23,948 nucleotides of DNA from JAGNLA01 sp964472265 (lineage in GTDB: Bacteria; Caldisericota; Caldisericia; JAAYUI01). Of this stretch, positions 1-6,966 are shown one piece after another. The stretch spans positions 1-23,948 of the forward strand of contig CAYYJO010000029.1 in NCBI GenBank assembly GCA_964472265.1. Direction: 5' to 3'. The position numbers and the translations under genes are program-made. The first letter of the stretch is position 1, and every line of letters begins with the position of its first letter. The notes below the pieces were generated by a model. The model did no database searches, was not told the DNA's origin, and saw only the letters and a program-made list of their open reading frames with translations.

Positions 1-107
1 CTTCCGACTTTGACTGGATCGATAGCAGCACAATTGTGGCCAAGATCGGAGCGGTTGAATACGGAAGAAAAATTGAACTGGTGGCCATTTTAAAAGTCAA
101 AATCTAA
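1..107 (+). CDS. C-terminal fragment of an unknown protein
   Basis: An open frame enters from the left edge (first full codon at base 3) and stops at TAA 105-107, giving the last 34 residues of a protein. The tail runs WIDSSTIVAKIG, then AVEYGRKIELVAILKVKI. A short beta-rich end with a 'G.V..G......A.LK' pattern is reminiscent of the C-termini of pilus or type II secretion minor components, but this is too little sequence to assign a family. The next gene on the same strand starts about 70 bases later and could be co-transcribed. The reading frame is probably real; the function is unknown. Confidence 0.5.
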   Translation, partial: SDFDWIDSSTIVAKIGAVEYGRKIELVAILKVKI

Positions 108-178
108 TATGACCGATTTGTTTACTTCACTTTAAAGACAGATTGCTAATATCATCGAAAAGCATTTGGAATGAAGTT

Positions 179-463
179 TTGAAATATTTCATAATAACAT
201 TTAACTTAGCAGGAACCGATGGCAGGGAGATGTTTTTTGAGGTTTTAAAATCCCTGAATCATTCGATCACGATTCTCCCAAACGTATGGATCACGAGCGG
301 GAGCGGGATATGCAAAGATGCAAAATCCATCTTTAATCTATTGGCAAGGTATGTCATGCAAGGCGATGTGATCTTCGTTTCCCAGCTTGCCTCGAATGTG
401 TCGATGGAAACGTTTCACGGCAATATCAGCAGAAAGAGTTTGATCGACCTGATCAGCGCTTAA
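179..463 (+). CDS. Small Cas2/SinR-like alpha-beta protein
   Basis: This encodes about 94 residues if read from TTG 179. That start gives MKYFIITFNLAG and has a GGAA at 168-171 with good spacing. The same frame is also open from an upstream TTG at 143. The pattern beta (KYFIITFNL), helix (MFFEVLKSL), beta (NVWITSG), helix (AKSIFNLLARYV), beta (DVIFVSQL), then a short tail 'FHGNIS' resembles small SinR-like/Cas2-fold proteins, which read like 'YFIISYDL...W.V...DELLVI.....W.G'. There is no CRISPR array or cas gene nearby, so a role in adaptation is not implied. Its stop overlaps the stop of the convergent membrane-protein gene. Function unknown; the family likeness is by eye only. Confidence 0.55.
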   Translation: MKYFIITFNLAGTDGREMFFEVLKSLNHSITILPNVWITSGSGICKDAKSIFNLLARYVMQGDVIFVSQLASNVSMETFHGNISRKSLIDLISA

Positions 464-990
464 GCCTGGATGTGCTTTCCATCCCTCTCGAGAAGCTGTG
501 AAATCATCATCCAAAGTGAACCAGGATGGTTGGTATCGGACATTAGGTCGTGAGGAATAAGGAATCTCTGATTTGCAACAGGAAGAACCGGCGGAATCGC
601 TCCTACCGGTATCCTTTCAAGCAAAACAATCGGTTTGCTTCCAGGATTCGTTATGTCCAATCTCAAATCGATAATGTTGGGGTAACCGCCTGTCGGCTGG
701 ATTCCTGCCCAATACCCAATCCGGCCGTTGATCTCTCGCTTCATGATCGGGCCATAAACCTCAACACGTTCGGTTTTGCCAAGGGTCATTACAACCATCG
801 TCTTGAGAAAAACGCTTGCCACAAAAGCACAGGCAAGGATTGCAGTCAAAACTATGAATACCAGAAAAGTTGAGAATGAAAATGAAAAGAAAGCCGAAAC
901 AGCACACAGCGCAAAGAAAAGCATGAGCGAACCGGTAAGAATCGATAGTCTGAGATCGACAAAAGAGCCTGTTATCCTTTTTTCATCCAT
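460..990 (-). CDS. Membrane protein with two N-terminal helices, unknown function
   Basis: The product is 176 residues. A charged start (MDEKRITG) is followed by two closely spaced hydrophobic segments (about 15-35 and 39-62), then a soluble C-terminal domain of about 110 residues. That domain is beta-rich (MVVMTLG, VEVYGPIM, IDLRLDITNPGSKPIVLLERIPVG) and ends in a helix (LWMMISQLLERDG). The 'DITNPGSKPIVL' stretch looks like an Ig-like or DUF-type domain, but I do not recognise the family. The start ATG has no Shine-Dalgarno; a TAAAAT hexamer lies 7 bases upstream, so the mRNA may be leaderless. It diverges from corA with a 73-base gap and ends convergently, overlapping the stop of the small upstream gene. 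Confidence 0.7.
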   Translation of the reverse strand: MDEKRITGSFVDLRLSILTGSLMLFFALCAVSAFFSFSFSTFLVFIVLTAILACAFVASVFLKTMVVMTLGKTERVEVYGPIMKREINGRIGYWAGIQPTGGYPNIIDLRLDITNPGSKPIVLLERIPVGAIPPVLPVANQRFLIPHDLMSDTNHPGSLWMMISQLLERDGKHIQA

Positions 991-997
991 GTTTGTA

Positions 998-1003
998 ATT
1001 TTA
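998..1003 (-). promoter_or_regulatory. -10 hexamer directly before the 176-residue membrane protein
   Basis: The minus strand reads TAAAAT with exactly 7 bases between it and the ATG at 990. There is no convincing -35 hexamer at 16-18 bp and no Shine-Dalgarno. The spacing matches the two other candidate leaderless genes in this window. Confidence 0.4.
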
Positions 1004-1028
1004 ACCCTTTGGAAGTTTTTTTAAAGTG

Positions 1029-1057
1029 TTGAAACGATTGCACATGTTTGCTATAAA
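1029..1057 (+). promoter_or_regulatory. corA promoter (TTGAAA-17-TATAAA)
   Basis: A -35 TTGAAA at 1029-1034 and a -10 TATAAA at 1052-1057 are separated by 17 bp, a near-consensus sigma-70-type pair. Counting about 7 bases past the -10 puts transcription start at the corA ATG (1064) itself, so the transcript would have no 5' leader. Confidence 0.7.
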
Positions 1058-1063
1058 TTCGCC

Positions 1064-2044
1064 ATGATCAGGATAATGTTCCTCTCAAGGGAAGGCACAA
1101 TCAGGGAAGCGGAAACCATGGAAATTTCAAAGCTGCTTCAAGATGAAAAAGGGTTGCTGTGGGTCGATTTCGAGGGTGAACCGGACGGCACGCCGACAGA
1201 AATCCTTGCTGAACAATTCAGCTTCCACCCGTTGTCAATTGAAGACGCACTGGCACAGTGTCACCTACCAAAACTCGACGACTGGACGGCTTATCTGTAC
1301 ATCGTCTTGCACACACTTGAATTTGGCGCTGACAGCAATGAGGTGATCAACAAGGAGCTTGACATTTTCCTTGGCAGAAATTACCTGGTGACCATTCACG
1401 AGCAGGAGATGAAGGCTTTGGACAAAGTCAGAATCAACTCCTTCCGTGATCCAAAAATGCTCAAGAAAGGCTCCGATTACCTGCTTTATCTAATCTGCGA
1501 CCTCGTGATAGGAGAGTTTCTTGATGTGGTCGAGGCTTTGGATGAACAGGTCGAAGACCTTGAAAAACTCATCATCGACAACCCATCAAAGGAGGTTCTG
1601 CCAAAAATCTTCAACTACAAACGTACTTTGCTTGGACTCAGGCGATACATCACCCACCAGCGCGAGGTTTTTGACAAACTCTCAAGGGAACCGCATAGTC
1701 AGATCGATGAACGGGACAGAATGTATTTCCGTGACCTGTACGACCACCTCGTGAGGCTCTACGACATCACCGAGAGCATGAGAGACATCGTTTCAGGCGC
1801 ACTCGACATCTACCTTTCAGTGGTCAACAACCGCATGAACGACATCATGAAGACACTGACCACCATCGCCACAATCTTTATGCCAATCTCGTTTTTAACA
1901 GGATTTTTCGGTATGAACTTTTTTGCCCCATCGGGGAGACTGGACTTTTGGACTGATATAATCGGCTTCGGTATTGCGTTCCTAATCATTGTGGCAACAC
2001 CGATTGGTATGATCTATTGGATGAAAAAACGAGGATGGATGTAG
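1064..2044 (+). CDS. corA: CorA-family magnesium/cobalt transport channel
   Basis: This is a 326-residue inner-membrane divalent cation channel of the CorA/MIT family, which forms pentamers that admit Mg2+ (also Co2+ or Ni2+). The signature GMN motif is at residues 283-285 (FFGMNF), at the end of the first transmembrane helix (about 264-284). A second helix follows (about 298-318), and the protein ends in a short basic tail (MKKRGWM). The long N-terminal region has the usual alpha/beta cytoplasmic domain and a long charged helix (EALDEQVEDLEKLI and onward) leading to the membrane. Length is normal for the family. It is a single gene with its own promoter and apparently no leader; it converges with the peroxiredoxin gene. 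The assignment is strong; the preferred ion is inferred. Confidence 0.95.
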   Translation: MIRIMFLSREGTIREAETMEISKLLQDEKGLLWVDFEGEPDGTPTEILAEQFSFHPLSIEDALAQCHLPKLDDWTAYLYIVLHTLEFGADSNEVINKELDIFLGRNYLVTIHEQEMKALDKVRINSFRDPKMLKKGSDYLLYLICDLVIGEFLDVVEALDEQVEDLEKLIIDNPSKEVLPKIFNYKRTLLGLRRYITHQREVFDKLSREPHSQIDERDRMYFRDLYDHLVRLYDITESMRDIVSGALDIYLSVVNNRMNDIMKTLTTIATIFMPISFLTGFFGMNFFAPSGRLDFWTDIIGFGIAFLIIVATPIGMIYWMKKRGWM

Positions 2045-2080
2045 ATCAGGGAGCAACCGAAGCCTGTGATCAAAAAAAGG

Positions 2081-2530
2081 TTAGGCCAAAGCCTTTAGAA
2101 CCTCGTTTATATCTGGCAATTCCGGAAGAGGATATATCTTGAGCCATTTAACGAAACCCTTTTCGTCAACGATGATGTTTGCTCTCTCTGTAAAACCATC
2201 GCCGTCCCTAAAGATTCCAAGCTCTTTTGCGTATCCGCCGTGTGGCCAGAAATCTGAAACGAGACTGGTTTTTTCAATATCAAGACTCTTTGCCCACACC
2301 TTTTTGCTCGGAACCGTGTCAATCGAAAATCCAAGGGCTACTGCGTTGAGGCTTGAAAACTTGTCAATATTTGCTTCTAGGGATTGCATCTGTTGGGCGC
2401 AAACTCCTGTCCAAGCAAGCGGGTGAAACGAGAGAAGAACCTTTTTGCCGAGAAAATCCGAGAGCTTCAGCTCTTTGCCATTCTGATCCCTGAGATTGAA
2501 ATCTGGTGCTTTTGAACCAACTGTAATCAT
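2081..2530 (-). CDS. AhpE-like 1-Cys peroxiredoxin
   Basis: A thioredoxin-fold peroxidase that reduces hydrogen peroxide or organic peroxides in the cytoplasm. I start it at ATG 2530, giving 149 residues. That ATG follows an excellent AAAGGAGGAG ribosome site, whereas the ORF could extend 10 codons upstream into the operator region. The active-site motif FHPLAWTGVCAQ has the conserved Pro37, Thr41 and peroxidatic Cys44; the family Arg lies in 'TERANIIVD'. This is the only cysteine, so there is no resolving Cys, as in 1-Cys AhpE-type enzymes. The gene is monocistronic, has a consensus promoter overlapped by a Fur/PerR-like palindrome, and ends tail-to-tail with corA. A T7 tract follows the stop on this strand and could mark a weak terminator. 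Confidence 0.93.
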   Translation of the reverse strand: MITVGSKAPDFNLRDQNGKELKLSDFLGKKVLLSFHPLAWTGVCAQQMQSLEANIDKFSSLNAVALGFSIDTVPSKKVWAKSLDIEKTSLVSDFWPHGGYAKELGIFRDGDGFTERANIIVDEKGFVKWLKIYPLPELPDINEVLKALA

Positions 2531-2543
2531 TGCTCCTCCTTTA

Positions 2544-2560
2544 TTGATAACAATTATCAA
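2544..2560 (-). promoter_or_regulatory. Fur/PerR-family operator-like palindrome
   Basis: This is a perfect 7-3-7 inverted repeat, TTGATAA-TTG-TTATCAA on the minus strand. Its inner 15 bp differ at only one base from the 7-1-7 consensus TGATAATnATTATCA used by Fur-family repressors. It lies between the -10 and the ribosome site of the peroxiredoxin gene and covers the predicted transcription start (about 2556), the right place for repression by a peroxide- or metal-sensing regulator. Confidence 0.6.
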
Positions 2561-2562
2561 AT

Positions 2563-2590
2563 ATTATAAAAATGAATAAATTTTGTTCAA
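2563..2590 (-). promoter_or_regulatory. Peroxiredoxin promoter (TTGAAC-16-TATAAT)
   Basis: On the minus strand, TTGAAC (2585-2590) is followed after 16 bp by a perfect TATAAT (2563-2568). Predicted transcription start is about 2556, within the adjacent palindrome. Confidence 0.7.
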
Positions 2591-3570
2591 GGTGCAAATT
2601 TTGAACTCTGCATGAGCAAGCCAATGAGGTCAACAGGGCAAATTCTGCCAGCCTGATTCCTGAAATTGGAAGGCACAACCGAGAGGAAATGATCTGAAAT
2701 CCTCTCCGGGTCGCAAATATTTCTTTCCTCAGTGATCCCTAGATCGGCTGGCATCACTTTTCTGGCAACAAGCCTATTTCTTAGATCGCACAAAACCTCG
2801 TCACATAGGTTTATCGACTCTGACAAGTCGGCTGAATTCAAGCACCATGACAATCTTTCGGCAATCCCACCAAAATCTGTTATGTTTCTTAGGACTTTAA
2901 GCAAAAGATGAGTCGGTGGTGCGTATTTTCTTGCCGTCAGGAACGCCAGCCTGCAAGCCCACTCAATCCGCTTGTAGACAGAAAGCCTTGCCATTCCCGT
3001 GCCATCCTCTTTTACCATCCGAGTCATAGTTTCATTTGGAATTATGTTCTTCCAGGCCCAATGCAAACGCCAGCACCAGACTTCCTGAGGCATGTGATCC
3101 CACTGCCCCTGCGCTCTGGCAAGCTCCATTTCAGGATCCCAAAAGATCAATCCAGCTAATAGGCAATGAAACTGAGCCTCAGAAACCTTCGCGTAACCGA
3201 TTGGTTCGGTTGGTCGCCTTCTAAGCCCTATGAACTGGTCAAGAAAATCTTGCCACTGAAATACTCTTATGGTTTTTGGTGATTCGTCTCCTTCAATCTT
3301 TACAACCCTCAAGCCTTCAAAAATGTCTGGCAGACCAATGCTGAGTAATTCATCGATCCTTGAAGTCAGATCGTCATTCTGCTCAAAAAGCAAAATCTGG
3401 AAAGTCGGTACGGTGTCCCTGGCTTCGATCTCGTTGATGAGTTCCAGGTAGCCGTTTTCCGGTACAAAGAAGCCGCATGCAAGTCTGGACATGATTCCTG
3501 GCATCGAACGTTCAATGAGCGGTTTTGCCTCAAGATCAAAAAATCCCTTCGCTATCCGTGTTGCGTACAC
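2587..3570 (-). CDS. DUF4037-like protein with a degraded nucleotidyltransferase site
   Basis: The product is 327 residues. The start is GTG 3570, placed by AAAGGAGG five bases upstream. The middle and C-terminal parts look like DUF4037: 'LLAGLIFWDPEMELARAQ' (family 'G.(V/I)F.DP'), 'VWCWRLHWAWKNI', then 'ARLSVYKRIEWACRLAFLTARKYAPP' and 'LLKVLRNI', the helical pattern typical of that family. DUF4037 proteins usually begin with a nucleotidyltransferase fold carrying GSGS and a 'DH(D/H)WGPR' acidic motif. Here the equivalent region reads 'ACGFFVPENG' and 'RDTVPTFQILLF', so the Gly-Ser pair and the second acidic residue appear lost. It may therefore be a non-catalytic member. It stands alone between the peroxiredoxin and a divergent phosphatase. 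The family call is by eye. Confidence 0.7.
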   Translation of the reverse strand: MYATRIAKGFFDLEAKPLIERSMPGIMSRLACGFFVPENGYLELINEIEARDTVPTFQILLFEQNDDLTSRIDELLSIGLPDIFEGLRVVKIEGDESPKTIRVFQWQDFLDQFIGLRRRPTEPIGYAKVSEAQFHCLLAGLIFWDPEMELARAQGQWDHMPQEVWCWRLHWAWKNIIPNETMTRMVKEDGTGMARLSVYKRIEWACRLAFLTARKYAPPTHLLLKVLRNITDFGGIAERLSWCLNSADLSESINLCDEVLCDLRNRLVARKVMPADLGITEERNICDPERISDHFLSVVPSNFRNQAGRICPVDLIGLLMQSSKFAP

Positions 3571-3610
3571 TCCAGCCTCCTTTCACTATTTGACAACCTG
3601 CCTCCAGTTT

Positions 3611-3639
3611 ATGTTACAGCTAATAACCTTTTAATGCAA
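3611..3639 (-). promoter_or_regulatory. Possible promoter of the DUF4037-like gene
   Basis: On the minus strand, TTGCAT (3634-3639) and TAACAT (3611-3616) are 17 bp apart, which would give a leader of about 34 bases ahead of GTG 3570. Both hexamers match consensus at only four positions or so, hence the modest confidence. Confidence 0.4.
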
Positions 3640-3655
3640 AACAAACAAATGCAAC

Positions 3656-3661
3656 TAGAAT
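3656..3661 (+). promoter_or_regulatory. -10 hexamer directly before the histidine phosphatase gene
   Basis: TAGAAT lies 7 bases before ATG 3669. There is no Shine-Dalgarno in the gap (CGTAAGC) and the -35 is weak. The spacing puts transcription start at or next to the start codon. Confidence 0.45.
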
Positions 3662-3668
3662 CGTAAGC

Positions 3669-4301
3669 ATGGTAAAAATATACATCGTCAGGCACGGACT
3701 GAGCAAAGGAAACGCTGAAAAAGTCATCTGCGGTCATTATGACACGCCGCTAACGGAAGCAGGCAGGAAACAGGCAGAGCTGGTCGGAAAATATTTTGAA
3801 AACAAAAAAATAGATACCATCTACTCCTCTGACCTTTCCAGGGCGTTTGAAACAGCAACAATAATTTCAAGACACATCGCCCTTGAGCCGAAAACCGATC
3901 CTCTGCTCAGGGAGAGGGCCTGTGGCATTTTTGACGGCCACCCGGTCAAGGAAGTGCTTGAACACCCACTTTGGAACGGCTTCATCTCCAAACCGAACGA
4001 AAATGTTGAAGGTGGAGAGACAATCGCTCAGGTTTACGCCAGATCAAAGGCCTTCCTTGAGAAGCTTGCCAAAACCGAAGATGGAAAAACAGTAATCCTC
4101 GTCACCCACGGTGGCTGGCTCTGGGTTACGGTGCCTGTCGTACTTGGCATCGACATAAACAACTATTTTGGCTTCATAGGCATGGACAACTGCTCAATAT
4201 CAACTGTTGTCTTCGATCAGGGTTCTTTTGTGCTGGAAAATCTAAACCAGACAAGCCATCTGGGATTGGACATGCCTGAATCGCTATCCTGGAGGTTCTA
4301 G
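3669..4301 (+). CDS. Histidine phosphatase family protein (phosphoglycerate-mutase-like)
   Basis: A 210-residue cytoplasmic phosphatase of the histidine phosphatase (branch 1) superfamily. The phosphorylated histidine is His9 in 'IVRHGLSKGN'. Arg58 lies in 'SSDLSRAFETA', the acid Glu82 in 'RERACGIFDG', and the second histidine is His147 in 'VILVTHGGWLW'. All core catalytic residues are present and the length is typical of GpmB/CobC-like phosphatases. Sequence alone does not distinguish a 2,3-bisphosphoglycerate-independent mutase annotation, alpha-ribazole phosphatase or a general phosphatase; no cobalamin genes are nearby. The gene lacks a Shine-Dalgarno and probably gives a leaderless transcript. 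The 60-base gap to the next secreted protein has a separate ribosome site. Confidence 0.9.
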   Translation: MVKIYIVRHGLSKGNAEKVICGHYDTPLTEAGRKQAELVGKYFENKKIDTIYSSDLSRAFETATIISRHIALEPKTDPLLRERACGIFDGHPVKEVLEHPLWNGFISKPNENVEGGETIAQVYARSKAFLEKLAKTEDGKTVILVTHGGWLWVTVPVVLGIDINNYFGFIGMDNCSISTVVFDQGSFVLENLNQTSHLGLDMPESLSWRF

Positions 4302-4361
4302 CACTTTACTGGCATTTGAACCGCTTTTGCCCTAAAATGGTTTTTGTAAACAGGAGGCGCT

Positions 4362-6791
4362 ATGAAAAAAGTCGTCAGCCTTGTGCTGTGTTTGCTAATG
4401 TTTGTTCCTCAGCTTCGATCTTTGAAGGCTGAACAGGAATATGCCGCATATTCTTCCATCGGCTATGGTCCACTTGAAGGCGAAATGATAAGCCCTTGTT
4501 CAATTGGTTCCGACGAAGCTGGCAGAATTTGTGTCATTGACAAGGCCTCAAGAAAAGGTCTCATATATTCCGAAACCGGCTCATACTTCAAAACAATAGT
4601 TGTCCCTGAAGTCGTCGACATGGAAAAGCTATGTCCAAACATCTCGGTTAACACTGGAATGGTTGCCTATCCGGCAGGAAGAAACGTCACCGTTGCATCA
4701 AGCGACGGGGAAGTGGCCTTCACCTGTGGACTCGGATCGCTTGGAATGATCTCCGTGCCGCTCAAGTGCAAACTGATGGATAACCTGACGGTATTTGTAC
4801 TGGATGCAAAAACCGGCCTGCTTGAATACGACAGGGAAAGCAACTTCAAAGGTCAGAGAGTTTATTCTGGATCGATTCCATCAGCTCCAAACATCATTTC
4901 CTTCGATGTCAACAAGAACGGTGAAATTGTGCTTCTCTCAATCACAATGGAAGCGCCGAAGGAAGGCGATGAAAACCCAAACAGAAATGCATTGGTGCAG
5001 TTCTCGATCCTCGACAGCAATTTTAAGTTTAAGTCAACTTTCAAACTTGAAACTTCTGACGCCTATAACCCCCAATACGGCGAGGTTTCATTCATTGGCA
5101 ACGATAAAATTGCCTTCATGTCAACTGACATAACCGGGTTCATCGAATTTGACATGGCTGGAAACATCACCTCGGAAGCCTACAAGGGAATGTTGGGTGG
5201 TTACAAATCTTTTGTAGCCTCAAAGTCAGCTTATTTCACTTTCACAAGTGATGAGTTTGTAAAGCTGGACAAGGATGGCAAGGATATGTCCACTCTTGGG
5301 AAATTCTCAAACGACCCGATGAAGTTCGGACATATTGCCCAGATTTGCAGAAATGACGACGGTTTTGCGGTTCTTGACAACAAGAGGAATGATGTTCAGC
5401 TGTTCACAGGCAAAGGTTTCTCAGGCCTCAAAACACTCGGCTCAACCTCAGGAATCGTTCTGTTTTCAAATCATACCGGCAGCACCTGCATTTATGCAAA
5501 CGGCACAAAAACAGTGAGAACTCTTGGCGTCAATGGCACTGAAACCTCGACCTTCTCATTTGAGCCACAAATGGAGTCCTTAAACAGAATTGTACCCGGC
5601 ATTAACGAAGAATTTCTCGGACTCTCAAAAGAATTTGGCTGCATCTACAGAGTCAGCAAAGATGGCTTCTACATCCTCAAGTTTGGTTCGTTTGGATCCG
5701 ATGCAGGCCAGTTCACAGAACCTGTCGATATGCTCGTGACAATGGACAAATCAATTCATGTCCTCGACTCTGATGGAATGATCAAGGTTTTTGACCAGAA
5801 TGGAAAATACATCCGTGCATACGGAATGCCTGATGGCCAGAAAAAGATGTCAAATCCAGAATCATTCGCTCTTCTTCCATCTGGCGACATCATGGTCTCA
5901 GATACAGGAAATGACAGGATTGTTGTCTTTGCCAGTGACGGCTCGTTCAAATACTCTATGGGTCAAACAACTCCTGCTGGCTTGAAGAAAAATATCGGCG
6001 ATTACGCAAAAGATATAGGCACCTTCTCGCACCCAGGCCAGATTGTTGTAAACGGTCAAAACATCTATGTCGCTGACACCGGTAACATGAGAATTCAGGT
6101 TCTCAGAAAAGAGAAGGTCATTCCAAAGATTGCCGTTGACAGGCAGACCATTGACTTTGGCAAAGTCACAACCGGAATGGTTTCAGAAAAGCTTGTGATC
6201 AAAAACGCTGGAAATGGGATACTTGAAGGGTCAGTTGTATGTGATAGCCCATGGGTTGAACTGTCGAAGCGAACAATTGCCGGAAATGAAGTGGTTATAG
6301 AAATAAGATGCCTTGCAGACAAAGTTCCTTACTGGAATGAAAAGCCTGCAGAAATCTCCATCAACACAAATGGCGGTTTCATCAAGATCACCATCAGCGC
6401 CACAAAGGTCGGCAAGAAAGTCAAACTTCAGGTCAACTCAACCAAGGCCTACATTAACGACACCGAAACAACCATGACCGTTCCGCCATCGCTGGTGGGC
6501 GGCAACACAATGGTTCCTCTCCGATTTATTGGCGAGGCTCTTGAGGCAGGAGTTGACTGGAACGCTGAAGAAAAGAAGGTTACTTACACGCTTGGCTCAA
6601 AACAGGTCATCGTCTGGATCGGCAAAAAAGAGGCCATTGTCGATGGCAACCCAATGATCATGACGGCAGCACCGGTAATAGTTTCGGGCAAAACCCTTGT
6701 TCCTCTCAGATTTATTGGTGAGGCTCTCGGAGCGTCTGTCGAGTGGATCGCTGAGTCAAAAACCATTTTCATCTACTATCCACCTAAGTAG
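4362..6791 (+). CDS. Secreted beta-propeller/NHL protein with C-terminal copper-amine-oxidase-N-like module
   Basis: The product is 809 residues; the start ATG has AGGAGG at 4352-4357. Residues 1-23 are a signal peptide (MKKVVSLVLCLLMFVPQLRS..KA). Residues about 35-435 form repeated short beta segments, probably a propeller. Residues about 440-586 contain NHL-type repeats ('GSFGSDAGQFTEPVDMLV', 'DTGNDRIVVFASDGSF', 'VADTGNMRIQVL'). Residues 589-684 are an ASH/Ig-like domain ('IDFGKVTTG...LVIKNAGNG'). Residues about 688-806 are a copper amine oxidase N-terminal-like domain (Pfam PF07833 type) with two 'VPLRFIGEAL.A.V.W' halves. The product is most likely an exported surface or cell-wall-associated protein with a protein- or glycan-binding propeller; no catalytic residues are evident. 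A strong terminator follows. Confidence 0.85.
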   Translation: MKKVVSLVLCLLMFVPQLRSLKAEQEYAAYSSIGYGPLEGEMISPCSIGSDEAGRICVIDKASRKGLIYSETGSYFKTIVVPEVVDMEKLCPNISVNTGMVAYPAGRNVTVASSDGEVAFTCGLGSLGMISVPLKCKLMDNLTVFVLDAKTGLLEYDRESNFKGQRVYSGSIPSAPNIISFDVNKNGEIVLLSITMEAPKEGDENPNRNALVQFSILDSNFKFKSTFKLETSDAYNPQYGEVSFIGNDKIAFMSTDITGFIEFDMAGNITSEAYKGMLGGYKSFVASKSAYFTFTSDEFVKLDKDGKDMSTLGKFSNDPMKFGHIAQICRNDDGFAVLDNKRNDVQLFTGKGFSGLKTLGSTSGIVLFSNHTGSTCIYANGTKTVRTLGVNGTETSTFSFEPQMESLNRIVPGINEEFLGLSKEFGCIYRVSKDGFYILKFGSFGSDAGQFTEPVDMLVTMDKSIHVLDSDGMIKVFDQNGKYIRAYGMPDGQKKMSNPESFALLPSGDIMVSDTGNDRIVVFASDGSFKYSMGQTTPAGLKKNIGDYAKDIGTFSHPGQIVVNGQNIYVADTGNMRIQVLRKEKVIPKIAVDRQTIDFGKVTTGMVSEKLVIKNAGNGILEGSVVCDSPWVELSKRTIAGNEVVIEIRCLADKVPYWNEKPAEISINTNGGFIKITISATKVGKKVKLQVNSTKAYINDTETTMTVPPSLVGGNTMVPLRFIGEALEAGVDWNAEEKKVTYTLGSKQVIVWIGKKEAIVDGNPMIMTAAPVIVSGKTLVPLRFIGEALGASVEWIAESKTIFIYYPPK

Positions 6792-6812
6792 AGATTTACC
6801 CCCATAAAAATC

Positions 6813-6846
6813 AGCCCCGGCCAAGTTCGCCGGGGCTTTTGTTTTT
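6813..6846 (+). terminator. Intrinsic terminator after the 809-residue protein
   Basis: A perfect 9-bp GC-rich stem (AGCCCCGGC at 6813-6821 with GCCGGGGCT at 6829-6837) and a 7-base loop are followed by TTTTGTTTTT. Confidence 0.95.
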
Positions 6847-6966
6847 ATTTTACCGTCATTAACAGAAGTGATATTTTTGTTTCATCTATACTGTAATTCT
6901 TAACTGCATGGCACTTGTGGAGGAACACCAGTTGCTCAATATTAAAGTGTTGAAAGGAGTTTATTA

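Noticed and set aside
143..181. Upstream TTG start for the small Cas2/SinR-like protein
   Set aside because: The 12 extra residues (LISSKSIWNEV) precede the first beta strand and have no ribosome site. TTG 179 has GGAA at good spacing.
2045..2080. Possible terminator between convergent corA and peroxiredoxin genes
   Set aside because: There is a T7 tract on the minus strand, but the only stems are 4-5 bp; not enough to call.
6942..6955. 14-base sequence TTAAAGTGTTGAAA also present at 1021-1034
   Set aside because: A shared 14-mer in 24 kb on either strand is expected about once by chance, and the two contexts differ (ribosome site versus -35).
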